DNA of 64,000 bases from Alphaproteobacteria bacterium (GCA_016869145.1 VGEU01000002.1:1-64000), one strand, 5' to 3'. Shown: positions 35,849 through 45,027, numbered from the stretch's first letter. Translations and numbers: made by a program. Notes: generated from the letters alone by a model not told the origin.

Positions 35849-37369
35849 ATGCTCCGAACCGGCAAGCAGTATGTGGACGCGATAAAGTGTCGTGCCGACG
35901 TCTATGTCGGCGGTGAGCGCGTCAAGGACGTCACGACCCATCCGGCGTTCCGCAATTCGGTCGCCTCCGTCGCACGGCTCTACGACGTCACCTCGGACCC
36001 GAAGAACCGGGACAGGCTGAGCTATGTCGAAGCCGAGACCGGGACGCGGTGCAACAGCATCTTCCTCCGACCCCGATCGGTCGACGATCTCGCCGCCCGC
36101 CGGCGCGTGCACGAGGCGTGGGGTGACGAGACGTGGGGCCTTCTCGGCCGCTCGCCCGACCACGTCGCAGCTTTCATCACGGGCATGGCGTGCAAGCCCG
36201 ACGTGTTCGATCTGCACAACCAGGGCTTCTCGCGCAACATCACCGACTACTGGCGCTACATCCGCGACAACGACCTCTACCTCGCCTATGCCGTCGTGCC
36301 GCCGGCCGGCGCCAAGGGCTCCGAGGCGGTGGCGACGCCGCAGAAGAAGGCGTCGACGGATTCGCAATGGGGCGAGAACGCCGGGCTCCGGGTCGTCAAG
36401 GAGGACGATTCGGGCATCACGGTGTGGGGATTCAAGATTCTCGCCACCGCGGCGATCCTCGCCGACGAGGTGCTGGTCGGCAACGTGCTGCCGCTGGCCC
36501 CCGGCGAGGAGAAGTCGGCGATCACATTCGCGCTCCCGGTCGATGCGCCCGGCCTCAAGCTTCTGTCGCGCCGGCCCTATGAGAAGCTCGCGCTGAGCGA
36601 GCTCGACGACCCGCTCGCCTACCGTTACGACGAGACCGACGCCGTCGTCTTCTGCGACAACGTCAAGGTGCCGTGGGAGCGCGTTTTCGCCCACAACCAC
36701 ATCGATACCGCGCGCGCGATCTTCTACGACACGCCGTCGCACACGCTCGGCAACGCACAGGCCCACATCCGTCTTCTGTCGAAGCTGAGGCTGACCCTCG
36801 GTATTGTCCGCAAGATCGCCGAGCAGAACGGTATCGCCCAGATTCCCGCGGTCCGCGACACGATCTTCGGCCTCGGCGTCCGTGTCGCGATGGTCGAGGC
36901 GCTTATCGTCGCCCAGGAGGCTCGCCCGCAGCAATGGCCCGACGGCTATGTCTCCCAGGACCGTCAGACCATGTACGCGACGATGTCGTGGACGATGGAG
37001 TACTATCCGGAGTTCGTCCGCATCGTGCGCGAGCTCCTCGGCAGCCATCCGTTCCAGCAACCCGCCGACGTCAGCGTGTTCGACAATCCGGTGACCGCCC
37101 ATATCTTCGCCAAGTTCTCGGTCGGAGATTCGGCGCAGGCTCTCGAGCGCTACAAGCTGATGCGGATCGCCTGGGATCTCGTCGGATCGGAGTTCGCGAG
37201 CCGCCACACGCAGTATGAGATGTTCTATGCAGGCCCGCGCCATGTCACGCGCGGACGTTCCGGCTACTATTTTCGCTGGGACGTCGTCGACCGCGAGGCG
37301 GAAAAGGCGCTTGCACGGCTTGGCGATTATGACAGGCTGGTGAAGAACCGCGCCCGCGCGCGCGGCTGA
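35849..37369 (+). CDS. 4-hydroxyphenylacetate 3-monooxygenase (HpaB)-family flavin monooxygenase, oxygenase component
   Basis: MLRTGKQYVDAIKCRADVYVGGERVKDVTTHPAFRNSVASVARLYD...NITDYWRYIRDNDLYLAYAVVPP...DAVVFCDNVKVPWERVFAHNHIDTAR. Confidence 0.9.
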   Translation: MLRTGKQYVDAIKCRADVYVGGERVKDVTTHPAFRNSVASVARLYDVTSDPKNRDRLSYVEAETGTRCNSIFLRPRSVDDLAARRRVHEAWGDETWGLLGRSPDHVAAFITGMACKPDVFDLHNQGFSRNITDYWRYIRDNDLYLAYAVVPPAGAKGSEAVATPQKKASTDSQWGENAGLRVVKEDDSGITVWGFKILATAAILADEVLVGNVLPLAPGEEKSAITFALPVDAPGLKLLSRRPYEKLALSELDDPLAYRYDETDAVVFCDNVKVPWERVFAHNHIDTARAIFYDTPSHTLGNAQAHIRLLSKLRLTLGIVRKIAEQNGIAQIPAVRDTIFGLGVRVAMVEALIVAQEARPQQWPDGYVSQDRQTMYATMSWTMEYYPEFVRIVRELLGSHPFQQPADVSVFDNPVTAHIFAKFSVGDSAQALERYKLMRIAWDLVGSEFASRHTQYEMFYAGPRHVTRGRSGYYFRWDVVDREAEKALARLGDYDRLVKNRARARG

Positions 37370-37445
37370 CATCGCACCACGCCGCAGGGCAGTAAGGCGC
37401 ATCCGACCGCGATCAGAACGGCCGGACGCCACGGGAGGGAGGATC

Positions 37446-37502
37446 ATGGCGAAACCGTCGACACCGGAGCGCCGCGCGATCGCGGATGGCCGAGGGAGCT
37501 GA
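37446..37502 (+). pseudogene. possible 18-codon remnant in the position expected for a TRAP substrate-binding gene (dctP)
   Basis: GGGAGGGAGGATC-ATG GCG AAA CCG TCG ACA CCG GAG CGC CGC GCG ATC GCG GAT GGC CGA GGG AGC TGA (MAKPSTPERRAIADGRGS*) with a strong RBS, just before dctQM; no SBP in the window. Confidence 0.25.
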
Positions 37503-37507
37503 TCTCC

Positions 37508-38014
37508 ATGGCCACGCTCGCGCGAATCCACGACAATCTGACCCGCCTCGGCTTTCAGATCAGCGCCCTCCTGCTCGGTCTCATCACCGTCGTCTACTGC
37601 CTCGAGGTGGTGCTGCGATACGTGTTCAACGCGCCTACCACGTGGGGCGGGGAGGCGATCGCCTACTCGCTCTGTATCGGCGTGTTTCTCGCGATGCCGC
37701 ACGTGACCAAGATCGGCGGGCATGTCGCGGTCACGATCGTCATCGAGAAGACGTCACCGCGGGTCGGGCAGATGATCAGCTGGGTGATCTATCTCCTCGC
37801 CTTCGTGTTCTGCGCCATCGGAACCTGGATCAGCCTCGATGAGAACATCCGGCAATATGTCCAGAAGGTGAACCTGATGAAGGTGCACCCCATTCCGCAG
37901 TGGTGGATTTCCGTCTTCATCACCTATGGCTTCGCGATGTCGGCGATCCACTATCTCCGCAAGCTCAGCTTGCGGCATTTCGCGGCCGAGCGGCTGACTA
38001 GCGGGAAGGTCTAG
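37508..38014 (+). CDS. TRAP transporter small permease (DctQ)
   Basis: Four-TM DctQ-like; TVVYCLEVVLRYVFNAPTTWGGEAIAYSLCIGVFLAMPHVTKIGGHVAV. Confidence 0.88.
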   Translation: MATLARIHDNLTRLGFQISALLLGLITVVYCLEVVLRYVFNAPTTWGGEAIAYSLCIGVFLAMPHVTKIGGHVAVTIVIEKTSPRVGQMISWVIYLLAFVFCAIGTWISLDENIRQYVQKVNLMKVHPIPQWWISVFITYGFAMSAIHYLRKLSLRHFAAERLTSGKV

Positions 38015-38016
38015 CC

Positions 38017-39327
38017 ATGGAATGGTGGGCGATCCTTCTTTACGGCATGGCGATCTTGCTCGCCCTGTTCATGTCTGGCGTGCCGATCTACCTGACCTTC
38101 CTCGTCATCAATGTCGGCGGCGTCCTCCTTCTCCTCGGCCAGGCCGGCTTCGGCATGTTCGCCAACAGCCTGTTCGAGACGACGAACACCGAGGCCCTGT
38201 CGGCGATCGCTCTGTTCATTCTGATGGGTGAGATTCTGTTCCGCTGCGGCGCGATCGACGCGAGCTTCGGGGCGATGGACAAGCTGGTCGGCCGGGTGCG
38301 CGGCCGCCAGTTCTTCCTCTGCATCTCGCTCTCGACGTTCATCGGTGCCCTCGCGGGCTCGGCCATGGGGGTCGCCGCCATGCTCGGGCGTAGCCTCTAC
38401 CCGGCGATGGCGACGCGCGGCTACGACGTCCGCCTTTCGATCGGAACGATCCTTTCCGGCGCGAGCCTCGCGCCCATCATTCCGCCGAGCGTCCTCGTCA
38501 TCATCATCGGCTCGCTCGCCGACACCTCGATCGCCGACCTCCTGATCGCCGGCATCCTGCCGGGCTTTCTCCTCTCGGCGCTCTTTCTCGGCTACGTGAT
38601 CATCCGCATTCGTATGAACCCGGGCCTCTATCCGGAGATGTCCAAGGAGCCGTCGCGCGATTCGACGTCACGCGACAAGATCCAGGCGTTCTGGGACCTG
38701 ATGCCGATCAACCTGATCCTGATCGTCGTGATGGGCTTCATCATGTTCGGGATCTGCACGCCGTCGGAATCGGCGGCGCTCGGTGTCATAGGGGCGGTCA
38801 TTTCGGCGGTCTACTACCGCACCCTCAGCTGGAAGATGATCTGGGATTCGCTCCTCGAGTCGGCGGCGATCTCGTCGATGGTCATGGTCATCATGGCCTG
38901 TGCGACGATGTTCTCGCAGCTTCTCGCCTTCACCGGCGCGACGGTCGCTCTCACCCAGTGGGTCGCGAATCTCGGCCTCGATCCGCTCGCCATGCTGTTC
39001 GTCATGCTGGCGATGCCGTTTATCTGGTGCATGTTCTGCGACCAGATCGCGCTCCTGATCGTGATCACGCCGATTTACCAACCGCTCCTCAAGGCGCTCC
39101 AATTCGATCCGGTCTGGTTCTGGACATTGATGCTGATCAACGTCACCGTCGGCGGCATGACGCCGCCGTTCGGCTACACCATGTTCGCGTTCAAGGGCGC
39201 GGCGCCGGACGTGTCGATGCGCGACATATTCGCCGCGTCTTGGCCGTTCGTCTGGCTCTACGTCCTCAGCATGGTGATCATCGCGCTCTTTCCCGGCGTC
39301 GCGACCTGGCTGCCCAAGGTCCTATAG
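38017..39327 (+). CDS. TRAP transporter large permease (DctM)
   Basis: FMSGVPIYLTFLVINVGG...GSAMGVAAMLGRSLYPAMATRGYDVRLSIGTILSGASLAPIIPPSVLVIIIGSLADTSIADLLIAGILPG...TPPFGYTMFAFKG. Confidence 0.95.
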   Translation: MEWWAILLYGMAILLALFMSGVPIYLTFLVINVGGVLLLLGQAGFGMFANSLFETTNTEALSAIALFILMGEILFRCGAIDASFGAMDKLVGRVRGRQFFLCISLSTFIGALAGSAMGVAAMLGRSLYPAMATRGYDVRLSIGTILSGASLAPIIPPSVLVIIIGSLADTSIADLLIAGILPGFLLSALFLGYVIIRIRMNPGLYPEMSKEPSRDSTSRDKIQAFWDLMPINLILIVVMGFIMFGICTPSESAALGVIGAVISAVYYRTLSWKMIWDSLLESAAISSMVMVIMACATMFSQLLAFTGATVALTQWVANLGLDPLAMLFVMLAMPFIWCMFCDQIALLIVITPIYQPLLKALQFDPVWFWTLMLINVTVGGMTPPFGYTMFAFKGAAPDVSMRDIFAASWPFVWLYVLSMVIIALFPGVATWLPKVL

Positions 39328-39339
39328 CCGCGATCGCCG

Positions 39340-40620
39340 CTACTGGCGCGTGTGGAGCCACTTCGCGATCCGGAGCACCGTCTCGTCCTCGCCCTCGCGC
39401 CCGATGATCTGGACGCCGACGGGCAGGCCGCGCGGACCGAGGCCGAACGGCACCGTCGCACACGGCAGGTGCATCAGGGTCCAGGCGAGCTGGAAGATCG
39501 GATTGCCGGTCGTGCCGAGGCCCTCCGGCGCCTCGCCGGGCGCGCTCGGACAGAGGAACACATCCCAGTCGCCGAACACGGTGTTGATCCCGCGACGGCA
39601 GCGCTCGGCGTGATCGACCGCCGCCGCGAGCCGGTCGGGTGGACAGGCGAGCCCGTCCTCGATCATGCCGCGGAGCCGCTCGCTGATCCGATTGCCGTTC
39701 GTGCGGTATATCTCGCCGAGATTGCGGGACAGCCCGACATTGAGGATCGTCGCATGCGTCGCAGGGAGGCTCGCATAGGTGTCAGGCAGGCGCACGTCGC
39801 CGACCGAGGCGCCGAGTGAGCCGAGCCGCGTCGCCGCACGCGCCACCGCCTCGCGTGACGGCGCTTCGGTCACATCGGTATTGAAGTTCGCGAGCACACC
39901 GATCCGCGGTGGACGCGGCAGGGTGTCGGGCACCGGCGGCATCGCGACACCGCGAACGATGCCGTAGAACGCGGCGATATCGTCGAAGCTGCGCGCCATG
40001 TAGCCGAGCGTGTCGAAGCTGTTCTCGAGCGCGAGGATGCCGCCGAGATCGACCGTGCCGAAGGTGGGCTTCAGCGCGCACACGCCGCAATAGGCGGCGG
40101 GTCGGATCAGCGAGCCGGCGGTCTGGTTGCCGAACGCGATCGGCACCATGCGATCACCGACGGCCGCAGCCGAGCCGCTCGAAGAGCCGCCCGGGGTATG
40201 GCCGGCGTTGACCGGGTTCCTCGTCTTGCCGGGTCGGTAGGTCGCGAACTCGGTCGAGACGGTCTTTCCCATCAGCACCGCGCCGGCGGCCTTCATCTTG
40301 GCGATGCAGGCGGCGTCCTGGCTCGGCCGGTTGCCGGCGAAGATCTCGCTGCCGTACTCGGTCGGGAGATCGGCGCTGTCGATCACGTCCTTGACGCCGA
40401 AGGGAATGCCGTGCAGCGCGCTCCGCGGCGCGACCGCATCGGCGGCGCGCGCCGCGGCGCGCACGCGGTCGGGGTCGATATGGGCCCAGGCCTCGACCTC
40501 CGGCTCGCGGCGGCGAACGCGATCGAGGCAGGCTTCCGCGAGTTCCGCCGCGCTCAGCTTGCGCGATCGGATCAAGGCGGCGGCCTCGGTCGCGGTCAGC
40601 GTGGTCGGGTCCTGTGCCAT
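39340..40620 (-). CDS. amidase (amidase signature family)
   Basis: LHGIPFGVKDVIDSADLPTEYGS...GHTPGGSSSGSAAAVGDRMVPIAFGNQTAGSLIRPAAYCGVCALKPT. Confidence 0.93.
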   Translation of the reverse strand: MAQDPTTLTATEAAALIRSRKLSAAELAEACLDRVRRREPEVEAWAHIDPDRVRAAARAADAVAPRSALHGIPFGVKDVIDSADLPTEYGSEIFAGNRPSQDAACIAKMKAAGAVLMGKTVSTEFATYRPGKTRNPVNAGHTPGGSSSGSAAAVGDRMVPIAFGNQTAGSLIRPAAYCGVCALKPTFGTVDLGGILALENSFDTLGYMARSFDDIAAFYGIVRGVAMPPVPDTLPRPPRIGVLANFNTDVTEAPSREAVARAATRLGSLGASVGDVRLPDTYASLPATHATILNVGLSRNLGEIYRTNGNRISERLRGMIEDGLACPPDRLAAAVDHAERCRRGINTVFGDWDVFLCPSAPGEAPEGLGTTGNPIFQLAWTLMHLPCATVPFGLGPRGLPVGVQIIGREGEDETVLRIAKWLHTRQ

Positions 40621-40743
40621 CCTCCGTCTCCCGTCTTGGTTTTTGCAGGGGCGGCGTTCGCGCCACAGCTCTGGCGCACTCTGGGATGGTGGCGGCTCGC
40701 GTGCAACGAGGACCGGATCGATGCGCGACGGGAAAGAGATCGG

Positions 40744-40764
40744 AATTTACGCATTATGTAATTT
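40744..40764. promoter_or_regulatory. candidate repressor operator TTAC-N7-GTAA (AATTTACGCATTATGTAATTT)
   Basis: Same TTAC-N7-GTAA spacing as 41541-41555 on the other side of the repressor gene; AT-rich island. Confidence 0.45.
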
Positions 40765-40768
40765 CTTG

Positions 40769-40794
40769 TTGACATAATTTGCTCTATATGTCAA
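40769..40794. repeat. inverted repeat TTGACATA-N10-TATGTCAA
   Basis: Perfect 8-bp arms read directly; adjacent to the operator candidate. Confidence 0.6.
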
Positions 40795-40818
40795 TTATTC
40801 TCGTATAGAGGGAATCTA

Positions 40819-41472
40819 TCAACAATCATTCAATCTTTTATGATCCCGCTCGACGTCGATCGGCCCCGACTGTTCCACCGCGAGGTCGTCTTCGCTCGTC
40901 GGCCGCGCCTCGAGCACCGGCGCCGCCCAGGACAGGAGGACATCCTCGATCTCGCGCGCGTTGGTGCTGTAGAGATTGAAGGTGCCGGGACGCCGTCCGA
41001 ACTTGACGCGCTTGACATAGCGCGCGCCGCCACCGGCCAACTGGACGACGCAGAGCTTGCCCAGGCATTCGCTCGGCACGCCGTCGTAGTTGCGCGTGTA
41101 GAAGAGGAGCCAGCCCTCCTCGATCGGCAGCATCGAGTCGCCCTCGACTTCGACGGCCACGGTTTTCTGCGGATCCAGGCGGTCCGGGCAGCGCACGAAG
41201 CGCGCCGCTTGGCCGAGCGGGTAGTCGTCGACGGCATTGACGACCGATCCGGCGCCGACCTTGCCGACGACCGGCACCCGCATCTCGGGCGCCACCAGAT
41301 CGACGACGCTGCACCGTAGCTTGGCCGCGATCCCGGCGAGCCGATCCAGCGTGATGCCGACCTTCCCCGTTTCCCAACGATGCACGTTCGCCGCCGACGT
41401 GCCGAGCGCCGCGGCGAGTTGGTCGAGGGTCATGTGGCGTCGCTTCCGCCATTCTCTGATTTGCGTTTTCAT
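40819..41472 (-). CDS. phage-type transcriptional repressor: XRE helix-turn-helix + S24 peptidase-like domain
   Basis: MTLDQLAAALGTSAANVHRWETGKVGITLDRLAGIAAKLRCSVVDLV (HTH) and VAVEVEGDSMLPIEEGWLLFYTRNY...CVVQLAGGGARYVKRVK (S24). Confidence 0.92.
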   Translation of the reverse strand: MKTQIREWRKRRHMTLDQLAAALGTSAANVHRWETGKVGITLDRLAGIAAKLRCSVVDLVAPEMRVPVVGKVGAGSVVNAVDDYPLGQAARFVRCPDRLDPQKTVAVEVEGDSMLPIEEGWLLFYTRNYDGVPSECLGKLCVVQLAGGGARYVKRVKFGRRPGTFNLYSTNAREIEDVLLSWAAPVLEARPTSEDDLAVEQSGPIDVERDHKRLNDC

Positions 41473-41540
41473 GCGCTTGCGATCGTCGCCTCGACCTCTC
41501 GAATATCATGGCATGAGATGAAAATAACGCAAAACGAAAA

Positions 41541-41555
41541 TTACACAAAATGTAA
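41541..41555. promoter_or_regulatory. candidate repressor operator TTACACAAAATGTAA with nested flanking inverted repeats
   Basis: TTACA-CAAAA-TGTAA; flanked by TAACG(41525)/CGTTA(41572) and ATATCATG(41503)/CATGATAT(41581), roughly concentric. Confidence 0.5.
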
Positions 41556-41796
41556 ATTTAACGTGCTCAATCGTTATGTTCATGATATGTTCTTTCCTCG
41601 CGCCTGTCCACTCCGTTCAACCCTGGCGAGAAAGTAAATGTCTGAACCCATCGAACGCTCGACCGCCTTGCCCGAACGATCCGGCCCGGCCACCGACCGA
41701 TCGGCGCCCCGCACATCCGAACGACGGTCCGCCGACCGCCACTCTCCGATCGCGTCGCGGCACCGTCGTGCCGTGCTCGGGTCAGGCGAGGCGGCG

Positions 41797-41956
41797 ATGC
41801 GGCGTTGCCTCTCCTGTCAGGTGGTGTTCGCGAGCACGCACGCCGGCAACCGGATCTGCCCGGTCTGCCGCGGCGGCGACGAGTACCAGGCGGCCCCGAT
41901 GCTGGAGCCCTACGGATCCGCACGGAGCGCCGGCGGTGAAGGTGGATCCGATCCCG
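41797..41956 (+). CDS. zinc-ribbon-like small phage-associated protein (frame stays open beyond; true end unclear)
   Basis: MRRCLSCQVVFASTHAGNRICPVCRGGDEYQAAPMLEPYG: two CxxC pairs. Confidence 0.4.
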
Positions 41957-42631
41957 ATGTCCGACATCGCGGGCCGACGCGACGGTCTTGCGACACGCCC
42001 TCGCCCGCGGTCGCTCCGCGACACCGTGCTCCGCCTCGGCGGCGAGGGACGGCTCACGGGCGAGGAGGTGGGCGCCGCTGTCGAGATCCGGGCGATCTGG
42101 GAGGCCTTGTCACGCGCCTTGTTCGCGCGGAGCCGGATCGCCACCACGACGCTCGGGGTCCGCTCGACCGTCGGACGCCCGCGCACCCCCTTCGACGGCC
42201 TCGGGCGCGCCGAGGAGTTCGCGTGGCGGCGCTGCTACAAGCCCTGGGCGGACGAGATGTCGGTCGAGGTGGTGGCGGGGGTCCGGCGCACCACGCGGCT
42301 CCAGATCGCGCTCGATATCGTCGTCGACAACCGCGGCATCCGGGCCGTGGAGACCGCCTACCGGCTGAAGCACGGCACGGCTGTCGGCCACCTCGCCGCG
42401 TCTCTCCGCCGCTATGTCGAGATCGCCGAAGACGCGCGGCGGCACATGCGGGCGATACACCCCGTGCGACCCTCACCCGCCGGCGACGATCGCCCTCTGC
42501 GCGGTCTCGAACAGCGCCAACGGCGGCCGGTAGAGCCCGGCGCCGAGCCCGCCGTCGAGGCCAGCGGCGTGAACGAGCCCGAGCTCGACCACCGGAGCCG
42601 TCCGCGCCGCGACGACCGCATGGACGGATAG
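41957..42631 (+). CDS. hypothetical phage-associated protein; 3' part probably not native
   Basis: MSDIAGRRDGLATRPRPRSLRDTVLRLGGEGRLTGEEVGAAVEIRAIWEALSRALF...RRCYKPWADEMSVEVVAGVRRTTRLQIALDIVVDNRGIRAVETAYRLKHGTAVGHLAASLRRYVEIA; last ~50 codons run antisense into the DUF1116 gene. Confidence 0.5.
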   Translation: MSDIAGRRDGLATRPRPRSLRDTVLRLGGEGRLTGEEVGAAVEIRAIWEALSRALFARSRIATTTLGVRSTVGRPRTPFDGLGRAEEFAWRRCYKPWADEMSVEVVAGVRRTTRLQIALDIVVDNRGIRAVETAYRLKHGTAVGHLAASLRRYVEIAEDARRHMRAIHPVRPSPAGDDRPLRGLEQRQRRPVEPGAEPAVEASGVNEPELDHRSRPRRDDRMDG

Positions 42632-43702
42632 GCCGGCGCGTGCGCGCGAGCGCGGAAACGCCGGATGCTCGGCGAGAAGGAGGCGCTCGGGCAACGCGAG
42701 AAGATCGGGCGGCGTGAAATCCTTGTGCAGCGCCCGCATGTCGGGGCAGTAGGCGTGCGCCATGGCACCGAGGCCGAAGGCTTCGGCGAGCGCGCTGTCG
42801 CCATAGGCGCCGGTGCAGTCGGCGAGGACGTAGGGATCCCGCACCTTGCCGAGCGGCGGCTCGGCCGGCACGGTGAACCAGCGGCGCGGCATGGCGCTCA
42901 CCTGGAGGCCGAAGCGCGCGCCATTGCCGCCGAAGGCCGTGACGAAGCCGCTGCCGGCGACCCCCTCGGCGGCGCCGAGCGCGAGCCGTGCTGCCGCCAT
43001 CCAGAAATTGAGATGAAAGATGGGGAACTCGGCGACGAAGGTGCCGACCTTGCCGCCCGCGAAGGCGGCGCCGAGGCGGGTGCGGAGGATCTCGACGAGA
43101 AGCTTGTGCGCCTCGAGATGACGAAGATGGGCGTCGTCGCCCCGTGTCAGCGCCTCGTCGACCAGCGGGAACCACGGGATCGGATCCGCCGCCGCCGGCG
43201 CGATCGCAGGCGCGACATCGTCGTTGAGGAAGCGCAACAGGTCGATCGCCTCCTGCGACCGCCGGCCATAGCGCGGTGCATGCGCGGCGCCGGTACCGCC
43301 GCCGTTGACCGGCGCACAGCTCCGGCGCGCGGGATCGTTTCGATCGGCGAAGGTGAGGACCTTCATCGACGGCGACACGACCGCGGCGAGCGGCGTCGCG
43401 ACGCGATGGTCCTGGGCCGGCGCAAACCGGATGCCGCCCGATGTGATCAGCGCATCGGCCTCGTCGAGAGAGCGCGCCCATCCCTCGTAGACGCAGGCGA
43501 CGGCGGCCGAGTTGATGGTAGGCTTCACCAGCGGGAAACCCGGCTCCGCGGGCGGGCCGCTGTGAAGGAGGACACGGTCGCTGAACCCGGTGATTTCGGC
43601 GGCTCGGGCGACGCCGGTCCAAGCGGGCGACGCGGCGAAGAACCGCGCGACGGCCGCGCCGTCCTCCTTAGGGACCGTCATGGGCGCCTCCGTTCCGGCC
43701 AC
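42473..43702 (-). CDS. DUF1116 family protein (YlbE/AllG-like)
   Basis: TGVARAAEITGFSDRVLLHSGPPAEPGFPLVKPTINSAAVACVYEGWARSLDEADALI...GGGTGAAHAPRYGRRSQEAIDLLRFLNDDVAPAI. Confidence 0.75.
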   Translation of the reverse strand: MAGTEAPMTVPKEDGAAVARFFAASPAWTGVARAAEITGFSDRVLLHSGPPAEPGFPLVKPTINSAAVACVYEGWARSLDEADALITSGGIRFAPAQDHRVATPLAAVVSPSMKVLTFADRNDPARRSCAPVNGGGTGAAHAPRYGRRSQEAIDLLRFLNDDVAPAIAPAAADPIPWFPLVDEALTRGDDAHLRHLEAHKLLVEILRTRLGAAFAGGKVGTFVAEFPIFHLNFWMAAARLALGAAEGVAGSGFVTAFGGNGARFGLQVSAMPRRWFTVPAEPPLGKVRDPYVLADCTGAYGDSALAEAFGLGAMAHAYCPDMRALHKDFTPPDLLALPERLLLAEHPAFPRSRARAGLSVHAVVAARTAPVVELGLVHAAGLDGGLGAGLYRPPLALFETAQRAIVAGG

Positions 43703-43736
43703 GACGCCCGGCGGCGCGTCGCCGCGATTCAGGGTT

Positions 43737-43812
<76 letters not shown>

Positions 43813-43872
43813 TGGGGGCGCGGTATAGCAAACGGCCCCCCGCTTGTCGAGGCGCCCGGACGCGCGGCAACG

Positions 43873-45027
43873 TCAGGGCGAATCGCCGTGCCGGTTGATC
43901 CGGAGGTCTCGGTGGACATCGGCCGAGAGCAGAAGCCCGAAGCCGATCATCACGCTCAGCATCGCCGTGCCACCGTTCGAGACCAGCGGCAGCGGCACGC
44001 CGACGACCGGCAGGAGACCCATCACCATCGCGGTATTGATGAAGACGTAGAGGAAAAACGTTGCCGTGATCCCGATCGCCACCATGCGCCCGAAATGGCT
44101 CTGCACGCGCAGACTGATCGCGATGCCGCCGGCGATCAGGAGGATGAAGATGAACAGGAGCGTCAGCCCGCCGAACAGACCGAGCTCCTCGGCGAGCATC
44201 GTGAACACGAAATCGGTCTGCTTCTCGGGCAGGAAGTTGAGGTGGCTCTGTGTGCCCTGGAGATAGCCCTTGCCGCTCACCCCGCCCGATCCGAGCGCGA
44301 TCTTGGACTGAAGGATGTGATAGCCGGCGCCGAGCGGATCGGATTCGGGATCCAGGAAGGTGAGGATGCGCTTCTTCTGGTATTCGCGGAGATGGCCCCA
44401 CGCGAGCGGTACGACCGCGAGCGCGAGCGCAGCGACGATGCCGAACTTCCACAGCCGGACCCCGGCGACGAAGAACAGCATGGCGCCCGCGAACACCAGC
44501 ATCATCGCCGTCCCGAGATCGGGCTGGATCAGGACCAGAAGCGCCGGCGCTGCCACCATCGCCGCCGGCACGATCAGATAGAGCGGCCGCGCCACGTTCT
44601 CGTAGTTGACGCTATGGAAATAGCGGGCGAGCGCGAGGACGAGCGCGATCTTCATCAGCTCCGACGGTTGGAGCTGCATGAAGCCGAGATTGATCCAGCG
44701 CTGCGCGCCCATGCCGATCGAACCGGCGAATTCGACGATCAGGAGAAGGGCGAGGACGACGCCATAGATCGCGTAGGCGTAGCCGAGCCAGAAACGCAGA
44801 TCGGAGACCGCGAGCGCGATCAGGAGCGCGAGCGCGACGGCGAAGCGCATCAAATGACGGCTCGCCCACGGGTCCCAGTTGCCGTTGCCGGCCGAATAGA
44901 GCATCGCCGTGCCGACCGCGGCGATGACGATGAGAAGGAACACCATCGGCCAGCTGATGAGGCCGATCTTGCGTCCGATCGAGCGCTGCCCGGCATCGGC
45001 CGACGACGACAGACCGCTCTCGGCCAT
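43873..45027 (-). CDS. rodA: rod shape-determining protein RodA (SEDS glycosyltransferase)
   Basis: GMGAQRWINLGFMQLQPSELMKIALVLALARYF...QPDLGTAMMLVF...KQTDFVFTMLAEELGLFGG...GLLPVVGVPLPLVSNGGTAML. Confidence 0.97.
   Translation of the reverse strand: MAESGLSSSADAGQRSIGRKIGLISWPMVFLLIVIAAVGTAMLYSAGNGNWDPWASRHLMRFAVALALLIALAVSDLRFWLGYAYAIYGVVLALLLIVEFAGSIGMGAQRWINLGFMQLQPSELMKIALVLALARYFHSVNYENVARPLYLIVPAAMVAAPALLVLIQPDLGTAMMLVFAGAMLFFVAGVRLWKFGIVAALALAVVPLAWGHLREYQKKRILTFLDPESDPLGAGYHILQSKIALGSGGVSGKGYLQGTQSHLNFLPEKQTDFVFTMLAEELGLFGGLTLLFIFILLIAGGIAISLRVQSHFGRMVAIGITATFFLYVFINTAMVMGLLPVVGVPLPLVSNGGTAMLSVMIGFGLLLSADVHRDLRINRHGDSP

Noticed and set aside
35771-37723. 650-aa minus-strand ORF
   Set aside because: Antisense to the HpaB-family gene; low-complexity R/D/A/V composition typical of shadow frames.
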